This document shows positions 7,441 to 18,485 of a stretch of DNA of 64,000 nt, piece by piece; the stretch's first letter is position 1, and each line of letters starts with the position of its first letter. This DNA comes from Microbacterium sp. 1.5R. GTDB taxonomy: Bacteria > Actinomycetota > Actinomycetes > Actinomycetales > Microbacteriaceae. The notes beneath the pieces are model-generated. The model saw only the letters and a program-made list of their open reading frames with translations, was not told where the DNA came from and did no database searches. A program made the translations under genes and the position numbers. The DNA lies in contig NZ_VDRC01000002.1 of the NCBI RefSeq assembly GCF_007667425.1, forward strand, positions 1,017,072 through 1,081,071, in the 5' to 3' direction.

Positions 7441-7446
7441 TAGGCT
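7441..7446 (+). promoter_or_regulatory. Candidate -10 element of ettA
   Basis: TAGGCT lies 41 bases before the ettA GTG. The leader between them holds an AGAAGGAG ribosome-binding site. Confidence 0.4.
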
Positions 7447-7487
7447 GGAGTGTCGTAGTTCTACGCCAACAGAAGGAGCGGTTTTCG

Positions 7488-9167
<1,680 letters not shown>

Positions 9168-9171
9168 CACC

Positions 9172-9660
9172 ATGTCAGAGCACGCGCCGGGTACCCGCCT
9201 GCACATCCCGATCCACCTTCGCTGGGGCGATCTGGATGCGTTCAACCACGTCAACAACACCTCGATGCTCAAGCTCCTCGAGGAGGCACGTGTGCGAGCG
9301 TTCTGGCGGGCGGGTCCCGGTGAGCAGGCTCCCTCCACCGCCGTCCTCGACTCCGGACTCGATGAGGGCGTGCTCACGCTGATCGCGCGGCAGGAGATCG
9401 AGTACCTCGCTCCGGTGCCGTACCAGCGACGTCCTCTCGAAGTCCAGATGTGGTTCGGCAAGCTCGGAGGCTCGAGCGTCGAGGTCTGCTACGAGGTGCA
9501 CAACGATCCGGCGGCCGACCCGCGGACGATCTACGCGCGGTCGACGGCCGTCATCGTGCTCGTCGACGCAGGCAGCGGCCGCCCCACGAGGCTCACGCAA
9601 GAGATGCGCGATGCGTGGGAGCCCTTCGTCGGCCCGTCCATCGAATACGCCCACCGCTGA
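9172..9660 (+). CDS. Hot-dog (4HBT) acyl-CoA thioesterase
   Basis: A 162-residue hot-dog-fold protein. The motif RWGDLDAFNHVNNTSMLKLLEEAR (about residues 17-40) contains the catalytic Asp and the DxxNHVNN pattern of YbgC/4HBT thioesterases. The strand pattern and length fit a single hot-dog domain, which would act as a tetramer. It hydrolyses an acyl-CoA of unknown chain length. It starts four bases after the ettA stop, so the two are probably cotranscribed. The convergent neighbour is a second, TesB-type thioesterase. Confidence 0.88.
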   Translation: MSEHAPGTRLHIPIHLRWGDLDAFNHVNNTSMLKLLEEARVRAFWRAGPGEQAPSTAVLDSGLDEGVLTLIARQEIEYLAPVPYQRRPLEVQMWFGKLGGSSVEVCYEVHNDPAADPRTIYARSTAVIVLVDAGSGRPTRLTQEMRDAWEPFVGPSIEYAHR

Positions 9661-9712
9661 GACTCCGTGACGGTCGCGGGCGCTTCGCGTCCGCATGCCC
9701 GGCGTGCCGGAA

Positions 9713-10600
9713 TCACGGCAGCTCGGGCACCCGCACCATGATCTCCTGAGCGACGGAGGCGACCAGGTCGCCGCCGCGGCTGAAGATGCGCCCCTGCGCG
9801 AGACCTCGTCCGCCCCGGGCGTTCGGCGACTCCTGCACGTACAGCAGCCACTCGTCCACTCGGGCCGGACGGTGCCACCACATCGCGTGGTCCAGGCTCG
9901 CGACCTTCAACCCCGGGAGGGCCCAGTACACGCCGTGCGCGCGGAGGATCGACTCCTGAATCGTCATGTCGCTCAGATAAGCAAGTGCCGCCCGGTGGAT
10001 CCGGGCATCGTCGGGCAGCGGTGCGCGCATCCGCATCCACACCGCCTGATGGGGCGCTTTCGCGTCGTCGCTCGGCAGGAACAGCGGCCCCTCCACATGG
10101 CGCACATCTGCGGCGCGGTCGCTCAGCATGCGAGACGTGCCAGGGGGCAGACCCTCGACACGGTCCTCGTCGGGGAGCAGGTCCTCCGGCTCAGGGACTC
10201 CTGGCGGCATCGCCGTCGCGTGCTCCACTCCGGGTCCCGCATCCTGGAAAGAGGCGATCATCGAGAAGATCGGCACGCCGTTCTGGTACGCCTGCGATCG
10301 CCGCGTCGAGAAAGAGCGTCCGTCGTGGATGCGATCCACCGCGATGGTCAGGCCCTGGCTCGCGTCGCCCGGACGCAGGAAGTAGCCGTGCATGGAATGC
10401 GCCGCCCGGTCCTCCGGCAGGGTGCGCTCAGCGGCGAGGAGGCTCTGCGCCAGCACCTGGCCACCGTAGATCCGTCCGGACGGCATCGGGTGGGATCGGC
10501 CGGTGAAGATGTCCTCAGTGGTACGAGCACTGGTGGCGTCGAGGTCGAGCACATCCAGAAGCTGCTTGACGGTGCGGATCGCGTGAGAATCAGCGGTCAT
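9713..10600 (-). CDS. tesB: Acyl-CoA thioesterase II
   Basis: A 295-residue double hot-dog protein. The N-terminal half carries RIYGGQVLAQSLLAAERTLPE-type sequence near residues 42-62 and HSMHGYFLRPGD near 66-77. The C-terminal half carries ALAYLSDMTIQES, with the Asp of the TesB catalytic triad, and SLDHAMWWHRP. This is the full TesB length. The enzyme cleaves medium- and long-chain acyl-CoA. The start at 10600 has GGAGGGGA nine bases upstream; an extension to 10729 would run through the promoter of the divergent gene. A TAAACT hexamer (10641-10646, minus strand) is a candidate -10. Confidence 0.93.
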   Translation of the reverse strand: MTADSHAIRTVKQLLDVLDLDATSARTTEDIFTGRSHPMPSGRIYGGQVLAQSLLAAERTLPEDRAAHSMHGYFLRPGDASQGLTIAVDRIHDGRSFSTRRSQAYQNGVPIFSMIASFQDAGPGVEHATAMPPGVPEPEDLLPDEDRVEGLPPGTSRMLSDRAADVRHVEGPLFLPSDDAKAPHQAVWMRMRAPLPDDARIHRAALAYLSDMTIQESILRAHGVYWALPGLKVASLDHAMWWHRPARVDEWLLYVQESPNARGGRGLAQGRIFSRGGDLVASVAQEIMVRVPELP

Positions 10601-10639
10601 GACGTCCCCTCCGCGGGCAGACGCGACCGCTGGCCTTGC

Positions 10640-10646
10640 TAGTTTA
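10640..10646. promoter_or_regulatory. Overlapping divergent -10 elements
   Basis: TAGTTT on the plus strand (10640-10645) serves the gene starting at 10653. TAAACT on the minus strand (10641-10646) would serve tesB. The two hexamers share five base pairs, so both promoters cannot be melted in their own register at once. Confidence 0.45.
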
Positions 10647-10652
10647 GGGGTT

Positions 10653-11318
10653 GTGTCTCCGCAGCTCGTCCTCACCGATGCCCCGACCGCCAAGGACGTC
10701 TTGACCTTCGTGGGGCGCGCCGGCCGCATCTCCGACGAGGGCGTGAGGTTGCAGGCCGACGGTGGCGTTCTCGCTCTGTCCGCCGCCGCGCTCGTGCCCC
10801 GGGGGCTCTTCGATCACACACCGACCGTCCTCGGCATGCGTGTCGTCCACGCGGACCCCGAGCTGGTGTGCGACGTCGTCATCGCATCCCTCGCCGCTAC
10901 CGATGACGAACGAGTGCTCGACCTTCCCGCCACCGGGCTCTCTCCGGCGTGGGTGGGCATCGCCCCGCCGCGCGGCGACTGGCAGCGGGTCGGGAGCGTC
11001 ACGGCATCCGTCGTCGCACAACGAGCCCAGTGGGGCATCAGCGCGGTGGCGCACGGCGCCGCAGACGGAGCGGGGGAGGAGGCGGTCCGCTCCCTGCGAG
11101 CCGCCATCTGGGGAGAGCCGGACGACGACCTCCTCGGGCTCCCGAGAGGCGTCGCATTCGCTGCAGACGCTTTCGGGTTCATCTCCGGCGAGGAAGACGT
11201 CGCCGTCATGAGGTCCGGGCGTTGGACGCGCCTCGCGTTCCGGCGAGGGCACGTGCTCACGCGCGGCCCGGCCGCGATCGGCCTCACCCCCGTGCGGGGC
11301 ACCGGAGCCGGCGGCTGA
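10653..11318 (+). CDS. Hypothetical protein, 221 residues
   Basis: I do not recognise this protein. It is 221 residues long, soluble, moderately acidic in the first half and basic at the end (GRWTRLAFRRGHVLTRGP). A repeated VLALSAAALVPRG/HTPTVLGMRVV pattern and a central ASLAATDDERVLDLPATG segment suggest an alpha/beta fold. There is no catalytic motif. GTG at 10653 is chosen because TAGTTT ends seven bases before it and no other start fits; a longer reading would begin inside tesB. It is divergent from tesB and convergent with the FAD-dehydrogenase operon. Confidence 0.7.
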   Translation: MSPQLVLTDAPTAKDVLTFVGRAGRISDEGVRLQADGGVLALSAAALVPRGLFDHTPTVLGMRVVHADPELVCDVVIASLAATDDERVLDLPATGLSPAWVGIAPPRGDWQRVGSVTASVVAQRAQWGISAVAHGAADGAGEEAVRSLRAAIWGEPDDDLLGLPRGVAFAADAFGFISGEEDVAVMRSGRWTRLAFRRGHVLTRGPAAIGLTPVRGTGAGG

Positions 11319-11335
11319 CTCAGGAGCACGCCCAG

Positions 11336-12994
11336 TCAGCGCGATGCGGCCCGGCCGGCCTGCCGTCCCGAGAACAGGCATCCGCCCAGGAACGTTCCCT
11401 CGAGCGCACGATAGCCGTGCACCCCGCCGCCTCCGAACCCGCTGGCCTCGCCGGCAGCGAACAGGCCGGGGATCGGCGCGCCCCCTGCGTCCAGGGCGCG
11501 GCCGTCAAGGTCGGTGTTGATGCCGCCCAGGGACTTGCGGGTGAGGACGTGCAGCTTCACCGCGATCATCGGCCCCGCTGAGGGGTCCTGCAGGCGATGG
11601 GGTGCCGCCGTGCGGATCAGACGATCACCTCGGTAGCCGCGCATCGAGCGCAGCATGCCGATCTGCGCATCCTTGGTGAACTCGTTGTCCATCTCGCGGT
11701 CCCGCGCGACGATCTCGCGGCGCACGCGATCGATGTCGAGGAGCTCGCCGCCGTCTCGCCGCTGCATCTGCGCGAGCAGCGACTCCAGATCGTCCTCGAC
11801 GATGAAGTCCTCGCCCTCGTCGAGGAAAGCCTGCACAGGCCCCGTCGGCCCTTTCGCCAGGCGCGAGCGCAGCAGGAGTCCGACGTCCTTCCCCGTGAGA
11901 TCGGGGTTCTGTTCGCTCCCGGACAGCGCGAACTCCTTCTCGACGATCTGCCGTGAGGTGATGAACCAGGAGTGGTCGTGACCTGTTCGGCGCAGGTGAG
12001 CGAGAGTGCCGAGCGTTTCGAAACCAGGAAAGAGCGGCACGGGCAGACGAGTGCCGGTGGCGTCCAGCCAGAGGGAGGACGGCCCCGGGAGGATTCGGAT
12101 GCCGTGCGACGGCCACACCGGGTCCCAATTGGAGATCCCCTCGACGTAATGCCACATGCGGTCGCCGTTGATGAGCCGGGCACCGGCGGCTGCGCTCACC
12201 GACTGCATCGACCCGTCGACGTATGCCGGGACGCCGGTGAGCATGTGCTCGGGAGGGGTGCCGAGCCTGGCCGGCCACGCTGCGCGCACCAGGTCGTGGT
12301 TTCCGCCGATCCCTCCGGAGCTGACGACGGTGGCTGCGGCCGCGATGTCGAAGTCGCCGATGACGTCACGTGATGACGGGACACCGCGTTCAGAGGCACT
12401 GGACGCGAGGATGCTGCCGCGCGCGCCCGTGACGGCTCCGTCCGTGACGACGAGATCCGTCACGCGGTGACGGGGGAGCACCACGGCGCGCCCTTCTCGC
12501 TCGCCCTGCTCGACCGCCGCGGCGAACGGGGCGACGATGCCGGGCCCCGTGCCCCAGGTGATGTGGAACCTCGGCACGGAGTTGCCCGGCCCGAGCGCGC
12601 CGTACCCGCCGCGCTCCGCCCACCCGACGACGGGGAAGAACCCGACCCCTCGCTGGCGGAGCCATGACCGCTTCTCGCCTGCGGCGAACTGCAGGTACGC
12701 CTCCGCCCACCGGCGCGGCCACTCGTCCTCAGGGCGGTCGAATCCGGCTGTGCCGAACCAGTCCTGCGACGCGAGCTCCAGCGAATCGCGGATGCCCATG
12801 CGGCGCTGCTCCGGAGAGTCGACGAAGAACAGCCCTCCGAACGACCACCATGCCTGCCCGCCGAGATTCGTGCGCGGCTCGTGGTCGACGATGATGACGC
12901 GCTTCCCCGCCGTCAGAGCCTCGGCGGCGGCGACGAGACCGGCGAGACCCCATCCGATCACCAGCACGTCTGCGGACAGGGTCTTGCTCGTCAT
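11336..12994 (-). CDS. FAD-binding dehydrogenase (fumarate reductase/KstD-like)
   Basis: A 552-residue flavoprotein. The dinucleotide-binding motif [20 protein letters not shown] is at residues 11-30 and an acidic strand end (IIVDHEP) follows. The FAD-contact segment [16 protein letters not shown] is at about 44-59. The C-terminal [19 protein letters not shown] and [24 protein letters not shown] are the usual FAD-closing motifs of the fumarate reductase/3-ketosteroid dehydrogenase superfamily. Its subfamily (about 550 residues) has no firmly assigned substrate. It is last in an operon with mscS and glbO; its ATG overlaps the globin stop by four bases and has GGAGAACAG before it. Confidence 0.88.
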   Translation of the reverse strand: MTSKTLSADVLVIGWGLAGLVAAAEALTAGKRVIIVDHEPRTNLGGQAWWSFGGLFFVDSPEQRRMGIRDSLELASQDWFGTAGFDRPEDEWPRRWAEAYLQFAAGEKRSWLRQRGVGFFPVVGWAERGGYGALGPGNSVPRFHITWGTGPGIVAPFAAAVEQGEREGRAVVLPRHRVTDLVVTDGAVTGARGSILASSASERGVPSSRDVIGDFDIAAAATVVSSGGIGGNHDLVRAAWPARLGTPPEHMLTGVPAYVDGSMQSVSAAAGARLINGDRMWHYVEGISNWDPVWPSHGIRILPGPSSLWLDATGTRLPVPLFPGFETLGTLAHLRRTGHDHSWFITSRQIVEKEFALSGSEQNPDLTGKDVGLLLRSRLAKGPTGPVQAFLDEGEDFIVEDDLESLLAQMQRRDGGELLDIDRVRREIVARDREMDNEFTKDAQIGMLRSMRGYRGDRLIRTAAPHRLQDPSAGPMIAVKLHVLTRKSLGGINTDLDGRALDAGGAPIPGLFAAGEASGFGGGGVHGYRALEGTFLGGCLFSGRQAGRAASR

Positions 12995-13440
12995 CTGTTC
13001 TCCGTTGATTCCTGACGCGATCCGGTCTCGAGCGTGGGGCGGCCGTCTGCTGACGTGCCGATGCCCGAAGGTTCGAACGTGTTCACCATGGCATACGCCG
13101 CGCGCTCGAGGTAGTCCCAGAGCGTCGATTCGTGCAAGGCGGACAACTGCGCCTCGTCGACGGCCGTGCGCATGTGCCGCAACCAACGATCGCGGGCGTC
13201 GGGATCGACGTGGAACGGCATGTGCCGCATGCGCAGTCGCGGGTGCCCTCGTGTCTCGCCGTACGTCGTCGGACCGCCCCAGTACTGCTCGAGGAAGAGG
13301 AGGAGGCGCTCCTCGGCGGGTCCGAGATCCTCCTCCGGGTACATCGCCGCGAGCACGGGATCGAGCGCCACCTCGCGGTAGAAGACCGAGACGATCCTCG
13401 CGAAGGTCTCCCGACCGCCCACCTCGTCGTAGAAGGTCAC
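12991..13440 (-). CDS. glbO: Group II truncated hemoglobin
   Basis: A 149-residue 2-over-2 globin. The first helix ([28 protein letters not shown]) and the [23 protein letters not shown] block are typical of TrHb[22 protein letters not shown] contains the proximal His of the F helix. Tyr at position 4 from the start and Trp-Gly before the CD loop also fit. These proteins bind O2 and peroxide at the cytoplasmic face. Start (GTGA) and stop (ATGA) both overlap neighbouring genes by four bases or fewer, so it is made together with the MscS channel and the flavoprotein. Confidence 0.92.
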   Translation of the reverse strand: MTFYDEVGGRETFARIVSVFYREVALDPVLAAMYPEEDLGPAEERLLLFLEQYWGGPTTYGETRGHPRLRMRHMPFHVDPDARDRWLRHMRTAVDEAQLSALHESTLWDYLERAAYAMVNTFEPSGIGTSADGRPTLETGSRQESTENR

Positions 13441-14516
13441 TTCTGGGCGCTCCCGTCTTCGTCCTGCTGCTTCTTGCGTCGCCAGATCCCTCGATCGGGG
13501 ATCACCGGCACGCCCGTGACGGCATTCGGACGCGTCTTGGGCGGGTTGGCGCCGCGCACGCGCCTCGCCCCGTCGAGTCCGGTCGGGACGACGGTCTCCA
13601 TGCTCGGGAACGTGATCCCCTTCTCGAGCAGCGCGGTGCGGAGGCGCTTCCGCAATTCCTGGGCCACGTCGTCCTTCGCGTTCGCCCGAGCCTTGATGAC
13701 GATGCGCACGACGAGTGCCTCGCCGCCGATGGACTCGAGGCCCCACAGCTCCGGCTTGTCGATGATGCGTGTCCGCCATTTCGAGTCCTTCGCGAGACCC
13801 TGCGCGGTCTCGAGCATGGTCTGCTCCACCACGTCGAGATCGGCGTCCAGAGGGACGCCGATGTCGATGATCGCACGCGCCCAGCCCTGCGACATGTTGC
13901 CGATCCGCGTCACCTCCCCGTTGCGCACGTACCAGAGCGTGCCGTTGACGTCGCGGACCTGCGTGATGCGCACGCTCACGTACTCGACGACCCCCGATGC
14001 CAATCCGAGGTCGACGACGTCGCCGATGCCGATCTGGTCCTCCGCGACGATGAACATGCCGTTGAGGACGTCCTTGACGATGTTCTGGGCGCCGAACCCG
14101 AGGCCGGCGCCGACCGCTGCCGTGAGCAGCGTGAGCGACCCGAGCAGGCTGTTGTCGAGGGCGTTCACGATCAATACGACGGCGATCACGACCAACATCA
14201 CGTTGACGATGTTCTGCAGGATCGTGCCGAGTGTGCGAGTGCGCTGCACGAGCCGCATGTCGGCGAGGGGCGAGCGCTCGAGAGCCTGCGTGTCATCGAC
14301 GGCCGCCTTGTTCTTCGCGGTGTCGACGATGCGGTGCACGACGCGTCGGATCACGACCCGGAGCACCAGGGCGATCAGGATGCAGGCGACGATGATGATG
14401 GCGACGTTCAAGGCGCGCATGCCGACCGCGCCGAGGACGTCGAGCAGGTCGGTCCACCATGCGGGCGGCACGACTTCTTCGGGCGGGGAATCGACTTGGG
14501 AAGGCACGGGGATCAT
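13437..14516 (-). CDS. MscS-family mechanosensitive ion channel
   Basis: A 359-residue membrane protein. Transmembrane segments lie at about residues 34-56 and 106-123. Then the Gly/Ala-rich pore helix [27 protein letters not shown] comes at about 133-159, followed by the beta domain with [25 protein letters not shown] and a C-terminal alpha/beta domain. This is the small-conductance MscS layout used to relieve hypo-osmotic shock. A disordered charged tail ([14 protein letters not shown]) ends the protein. The stop overlaps the GTG of glbO. The ATG follows a TACCCT hexamer by seven bases. Confidence 0.93.
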   Translation of the reverse strand: MIPVPSQVDSPPEEVVPPAWWTDLLDVLGAVGMRALNVAIIIVACILIALVLRVVIRRVVHRIVDTAKNKAAVDDTQALERSPLADMRLVQRTRTLGTILQNIVNVMLVVIAVVLIVNALDNSLLGSLTLLTAAVGAGLGFGAQNIVKDVLNGMFIVAEDQIGIGDVVDLGLASGVVEYVSVRITQVRDVNGTLWYVRNGEVTRIGNMSQGWARAIIDIGVPLDADLDVVEQTMLETAQGLAKDSKWRTRIIDKPELWGLESIGGEALVVRIVIKARANAKDDVAQELRKRLRTALLEKGITFPSMETVVPTGLDGARRVRGANPPKTRPNAVTGVPVIPDRGIWRRKKQQDEDGSAQK

Positions 14517-14523
14517 CCCTTCC

Positions 14524-14529
14524 AGGGTA
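14524..14529 (-). promoter_or_regulatory. Candidate -10 element of the mscS-glbO operon
   Basis: TACCCT on the minus strand ends seven bases before the channel ATG. It also sits just beyond the pepN terminator. Confidence 0.45.
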
Positions 14530-14534
14530 GCGAG

Positions 14535-14574
14535 AAGGCCTCAGCGTGGGCTGGACGCGCCGGGCTGAGGCCTT
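14535..14574 (-). terminator. Terminator after pepN
   Basis: AAGGCCTCAGC (14535-14545) pairs with GCTGAGGCCTT (14564-14574), an 11-bp stem with an 18-base loop that can itself pair in part. It follows the pepN stop on the minus strand by 13 bases. Confidence 0.75.
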
Positions 14575-14587
14575 CGATCACCGGGGA

Positions 14588-17140
14588 TCAGTCGTCGGCG
14601 TCGCGCGACTGCGCGGCGAGCGCACGCTCGACGTCGGCGAGATTCTCCATGACCAGGCGGCGCAGTGCGGGCGCAGCGTCCTGGTGCGCGGCGAGCCAGG
14701 CGCGCGTGGCGTCGCGCAGCGCGACGTCGGCGATCGCAGTCGGGAACAGGCCGACCACGAGGTACTGGGCGATCTGGTAGGTCCGCGACTCCCAGATCGG
14801 CACCAGCATGTCGAAGTAGGGCTGCACGAACTCTCGCAGCGACTCGACCCCGGCCGGGTGGACGAAGCCGAGGGCGGCCGATCGCACGATCGTGTTGGGG
14901 GCGTCGTCGCGCTCGATGAGCGACGACCATGCCTGACGCTTCGAGGCGACATCGGGGAGCGCCGCGCGGGCCTGGGCGGCGAACTCGGCGCCCTTGGCCG
15001 TGTTGTCCGCTGCCAAGGCGGCGTCGATCGCGCCGGCGTCGGTCGCGCCGATGGTGGCGAGCCCCACGAGCAGCTGCCAGTTGAGGTCAGCGTCGATCTC
15101 GAGGCCGGGCAGGGTCTCCTCGCCGGAACGGAGTCGACCGACGATGCCCGCGTGATCCGGGGTGACGAGCGAGCTCGCGAACGCGGTCACGAACTGCAGC
15201 TGGCTGTCGCTGCCCGACTCCGCGCCCTCGGCGAGGGCCCAGAGACCGTCGGCGACCTTCTGACGGGCTGCCGCACGCTGCTCCGGCGTGACGTAGAGCG
15301 TCGCGGCGGAACGGAGCTGCGCGAGCGTCGTGCGCACGGTGGTCGACTCCGTCTCGCGGCCGATGTTGCCGAGGACGAGGTCGATGTAGTCCGACGCCGG
15401 CGTCTCGGCATCCCGCGTCTGATCCCACGCCGCGCCCCAGACGAGCGAGCGCGGAAGGGGCTCGCTGATGTCGGCGAGGTGCGCGATCGCGGTGGCGAGC
15501 GAGCGCTCGTCGAGGCGGATCTTCGCATAGGCGAGGTCGTTGTCGTTCAGGAGCACGAGATCGGGGCGCTTCAGACCCTGCAGCTCCGGCACCTCGGTGC
15601 GGTCGCCGTCGACGTCGACCTCGGCGTAGTGCACGCGCACGAGGGCGCCCTCGCGCAGCGAGTAGAAGCCGATGCCGAGGCGGTGCGGACGGATGGTCGG
15701 GTAGTCGGCCGGCGCCGTCTGCGTCACGGCGAACCGTGAGATGGTGCCGTCGGAGTCCTCGACGATGAACGGCTCGAGCGTGTTGACGCCCGCGGTCTCC
15801 AGCCACTTCTTCGACCACGTGCTCAGCTCGCGCCCGCTGGTCGCCTCGAGCTCGGTGAGCAGATCGCTGAGCTCGGTGTTGCCCCACGAGTGCTTCTGGA
15901 AATACTGCGATACTCCGGCGAAGAACTGCTCGATCCCCACCCAGGCCGCGAGCTGCTTGAGGACGGATCCGCCCTTGGCGTAGGTGATGCCGTCGAAGTT
16001 GACCTGCACGTCCTCCAGGTCGTTGATCTCGGCGACGATGGGATGCGTCGAGGGCAGCTGATCCTGGCGGTAGGCCCAGGTCTTCTCCATGGCGTTGAAG
16101 GTGGTCCACGCCTCGGTCCACTCGGTGGCTTCAGCCGTCGCGATCGTCGAGGCCCACTCGGCGAACGACTCGTTCAGCCAGAGGTCGTTCCACCACTTCA
16201 TCGTGACGAGGTCGCCGAACCACATGTGCGCGAGTTCGTGCAGGATCGTGACGACGCGGCGCTCCTTGACGGCATCCGTCACCTTGCTGCGGAAGACGTA
16301 GGTCTCGGTGAAGGTGACGGCGCCTGCGTTCTCCATCGCGCCGGCGTTGAACTCGGGGACGAAGAGCTGGTCGTACTTCGCGAACGGGTACGGCACGCCG
16401 AACTTCGACTCGTAGTAGGCGAAGCCCTCGCGGGTCTTGTCGAAGATGTAGTCCGCATCGAGGTGCTGCCAGAGGCTCCTGCGCCCGTAGACGCCGAGGG
16501 GGATGACGTCGCCGGACGCGCTGGTGAGTTCGGAGAACGTCGACTCGTACGGGCCGGCGATCAGCGCGGTGATGTACGAGGAGATGCGCGGCGTCGGCTC
16601 GAAGCCCCACGTCGCGATCGAGCTGTCGTCGTGCAGGATCGGCTCGGGGGTGGGGGAGTTGGAGACGACCTTCCACGCGGCCGGCGCCGTGATCGTGAAC
16701 TGGAACGTCGCCTTGAGGTCGGGCTGCTCGAAGACCGCGAACACGCGGCGGGAGTCGGGCACCTCGAACTGCGAGTACAGGTAGACCTCGTCGTCGACGG
16801 GGTCGACGAAACGGTGCAGGCCCTCGCCCGTGTTCGTGTACAGGCAGTCGGCGTCGACGACCAGCACGTTCTCGGCCTGCAGGCCCGACAGCGCGATGCG
16901 CGAGTCCGCGAAGACCTCGTCGGGGTCCAGCTGCTCGCCGTTGAGTGAGATCTCACGCACCTCGCGCGCGATCAGGTCGATGAAGGTGAAGCTCTCCGGC
17001 GTCGCGGTGAAGCGCACCACGCTGCGGGAGCCGAAGACCTCCGCGCCTTTGGTGAGGTCGAGCGACACCTCGTACGACTGGGTGTCGATGACGTCGCGGC
17101 GCTCCTGCGCTTCGGTACGGGTGAGGTTCTCTCCAGGCAC
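14588..17140 (-). CDS. pepN: Aminopeptidase N (M1 family)
   Basis: An 850-residue cytosolic zinc aminopeptidase that removes N-terminal residues from peptides. The substrate-binding motif GAMEN is at residues 267-271. The zinc site HELAH is at 301-305 with the third ligand Glu in NESFAEW at about 324, exactly 19 residues on. A C-terminal ERAP1-like helical domain spans about 530-840. Length matches actinobacterial PepN. The start is GTG at 17140 with GGAGTACAGCT before it. It is divergent from hemH; TAGGCT on the minus strand at 17210-17215 is a possible -10. Confidence 0.97.
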   Translation of the reverse strand: MPGENLTRTEAQERRDVIDTQSYEVSLDLTKGAEVFGSRSVVRFTATPESFTFIDLIAREVREISLNGEQLDPDEVFADSRIALSGLQAENVLVVDADCLYTNTGEGLHRFVDPVDDEVYLYSQFEVPDSRRVFAVFEQPDLKATFQFTITAPAAWKVVSNSPTPEPILHDDSSIATWGFEPTPRISSYITALIAGPYESTFSELTSASGDVIPLGVYGRRSLWQHLDADYIFDKTREGFAYYESKFGVPYPFAKYDQLFVPEFNAGAMENAGAVTFTETYVFRSKVTDAVKERRVVTILHELAHMWFGDLVTMKWWNDLWLNESFAEWASTIATAEATEWTEAWTTFNAMEKTWAYRQDQLPSTHPIVAEINDLEDVQVNFDGITYAKGGSVLKQLAAWVGIEQFFAGVSQYFQKHSWGNTELSDLLTELEATSGRELSTWSKKWLETAGVNTLEPFIVEDSDGTISRFAVTQTAPADYPTIRPHRLGIGFYSLREGALVRVHYAEVDVDGDRTEVPELQGLKRPDLVLLNDNDLAYAKIRLDERSLATAIAHLADISEPLPRSLVWGAAWDQTRDAETPASDYIDLVLGNIGRETESTTVRTTLAQLRSAATLYVTPEQRAAARQKVADGLWALAEGAESGSDSQLQFVTAFASSLVTPDHAGIVGRLRSGEETLPGLEIDADLNWQLLVGLATIGATDAGAIDAALAADNTAKGAEFAAQARAALPDVASKRQAWSSLIERDDAPNTIVRSAALGFVHPAGVESLREFVQPYFDMLVPIWESRTYQIAQYLVVGLFPTAIADVALRDATRAWLAAHQDAAPALRRLVMENLADVERALAAQSRDADD

Positions 17141-17209
17141 AGCTGTACTCCCAGGGGTGAGGGGACGTCACCGCAACCCGGCGCAGTTGGCGCCCACGGC
17201 AACCATGAC

Positions 17210-17215
17210 AGCCTA
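17210..17215 (-). promoter_or_regulatory. Candidate -10 element of pepN
   Basis: TAGGCT on the minus strand lies about 70 bases before the pepN GTG, within the divergent pepN/hemH gap. Confidence 0.35.
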
Positions 17216-17264
17216 CGCCAGCATGACGGCCTGTCTCACGTCCGGGAGATGGAAGGATGGAGGG

Positions 17265-18449
17265 GTGACTGCGATCGAGCCGAACACCGTCCCCTTTGCC
17301 TCCTCCGCCGCCGCGGGCGGAGGCCCCTTCGTGACCACTCCTGTCGCGTACGACGGCATCCTGCTCGCGGGCTTCGGCGGCCCCGAGGGGCAGGAGGACG
17401 TCATCCCGTTCCTGCGCAACGTGACCCGCGGTCGCGGCATCCCGGACGAGCGTCTGGAGGAGGTCGCGCACCACTATCGCCACTTCGGCGGCGTGAGCCC
17501 GATCAACGGCCAGAACCGCATCCTCAAGGAAGCGCTGGAAGGCGAGCTCGCACGCCGGGGCATCGACCTCCCCGTGTACTGGGGCAACCGCAACTGGAGC
17601 CCGTATCTGGAGGAGGTCGTCACGGAGGCGGCCGAGGCCGGGCACACCACGCTTCTCGCGTTCGCCACGAGCGCGTACAGCTCGTTCTCCAGCTGCCGTC
17701 AGTACCGGGAGGACTTTGCGAGGGTCCTCCAGGAGACCGGACTGGGCGAGACGGTCACGATCGACAAGATCCGTCCCTTCTACGACCACCCCGGCTTCGT
17801 GGAGTCGTTCGAGACAGGGGTGCGCGAAGCCGTCGAGTCGTTCCTCGGGCAGGGCATCGCGGCGTCGGACATCCAGATCCTCTTCTCGACCCACAGCATC
17901 CCCACGGAGGACGCCCAGCGCTCCGGCGCGCGCGACATCGACTGGGGCGACGGCGGCGCGTACGCCGCGCAGCACCTCGCGGTGGCCGCGTGGGTCATGG
18001 ACCGCGTCCGCGAGACGATCCCCGCCGCGGCCGACGTCTCGTGGGAGCTCGTCTACCAGTCGCGCTCCGGCCCCCCTTCCCAGCCGTGGCTCGAGCCCGA
18101 CGTGTGCGACGTCATCGGCGAACTGTCGGCGCGCGGGCGCAAGGCCGTCGCCGTGGTCCCCGTCGGCTTCATGAGCGACCACATGGAGGTGCTCTGGGAC
18201 CTCGACACCGAGGCCGCTGAGGCGGCGGAGGAAGCGGGGCTCGCGTTCACGCGGACCCCGACCCCCGGCGTCGCCCCGTCGTTCGTCGCCGGCATCGTCG
18301 ACCTCATCCAGGAGCGCCTCGAAGGGCGCCCGAACGAGCAGCGCCCCCACGTCACCTCCCTCCCGGGTGGTTTCGACGTCTGCCGACCCGGATGCTGCGA
18401 GAACATCCGCGCGGGGTTCAAGCCCGCCGCGGCCGGCGTCGCTCCGTGA
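17265..18449 (+). CDS. hemH: Ferrochelatase, actinobacterial type
   Basis: A 394-residue enzyme that inserts Fe(II) into a porphyrin ring. Actinobacterial members act on coproporphyrin III in the coproporphyrin-dependent haem route. GILLAGFGGPEG is at about residues 31-42, and FSTHSIP carries the catalytic His. Cys 144 (SSFSSCRQYRED) together with the C-terminal cluster Cys 373, 377 and 378 (FDVCRPGCCENIR) matches the [2Fe-2S] ligands known in mycobacterial ferrochelatase. A short extra N-terminus (about 25 residues) precedes the fold. GTG at 17265 is preceded by GGATGGAGG. No other haem gene is nearby. Confidence 0.93.
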   Translation: MTAIEPNTVPFASSAAAGGGPFVTTPVAYDGILLAGFGGPEGQEDVIPFLRNVTRGRGIPDERLEEVAHHYRHFGGVSPINGQNRILKEALEGELARRGIDLPVYWGNRNWSPYLEEVVTEAAEAGHTTLLAFATSAYSSFSSCRQYREDFARVLQETGLGETVTIDKIRPFYDHPGFVESFETGVREAVESFLGQGIAASDIQILFSTHSIPTEDAQRSGARDIDWGDGGAYAAQHLAVAAWVMDRVRETIPAAADVSWELVYQSRSGPPSQPWLEPDVCDVIGELSARGRKAVAVVPVGFMSDHMEVLWDLDTEAAEAAEEAGLAFTRTPTPGVAPSFVAGIVDLIQERLEGRPNEQRPHVTSLPGGFDVCRPGCCENIRAGFKPAAAGVAP

Positions 18450-18472
18450 TGTCGCGCGTCGTCGCCCGATCC

Positions 18473-18478
18473 TAGGAT
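18473..18478 (+). promoter_or_regulatory. Candidate -10 element of rpiB
   Basis: TAGGAT ends seven bases before the rpiB ATG at 18486. It overlaps an alternative ATG at 18477, which argues against that earlier start. Confidence 0.45.
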
Positions 18479-18485
18479 GGGAGCC

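Noticed and set aside
12537..14780. 747-codon plus-strand frame across the FAD dehydrogenase, globin and mscS genes
   Set aside because: It is opposite to three overlapping genes with clear family motifs and no start signal supports it.
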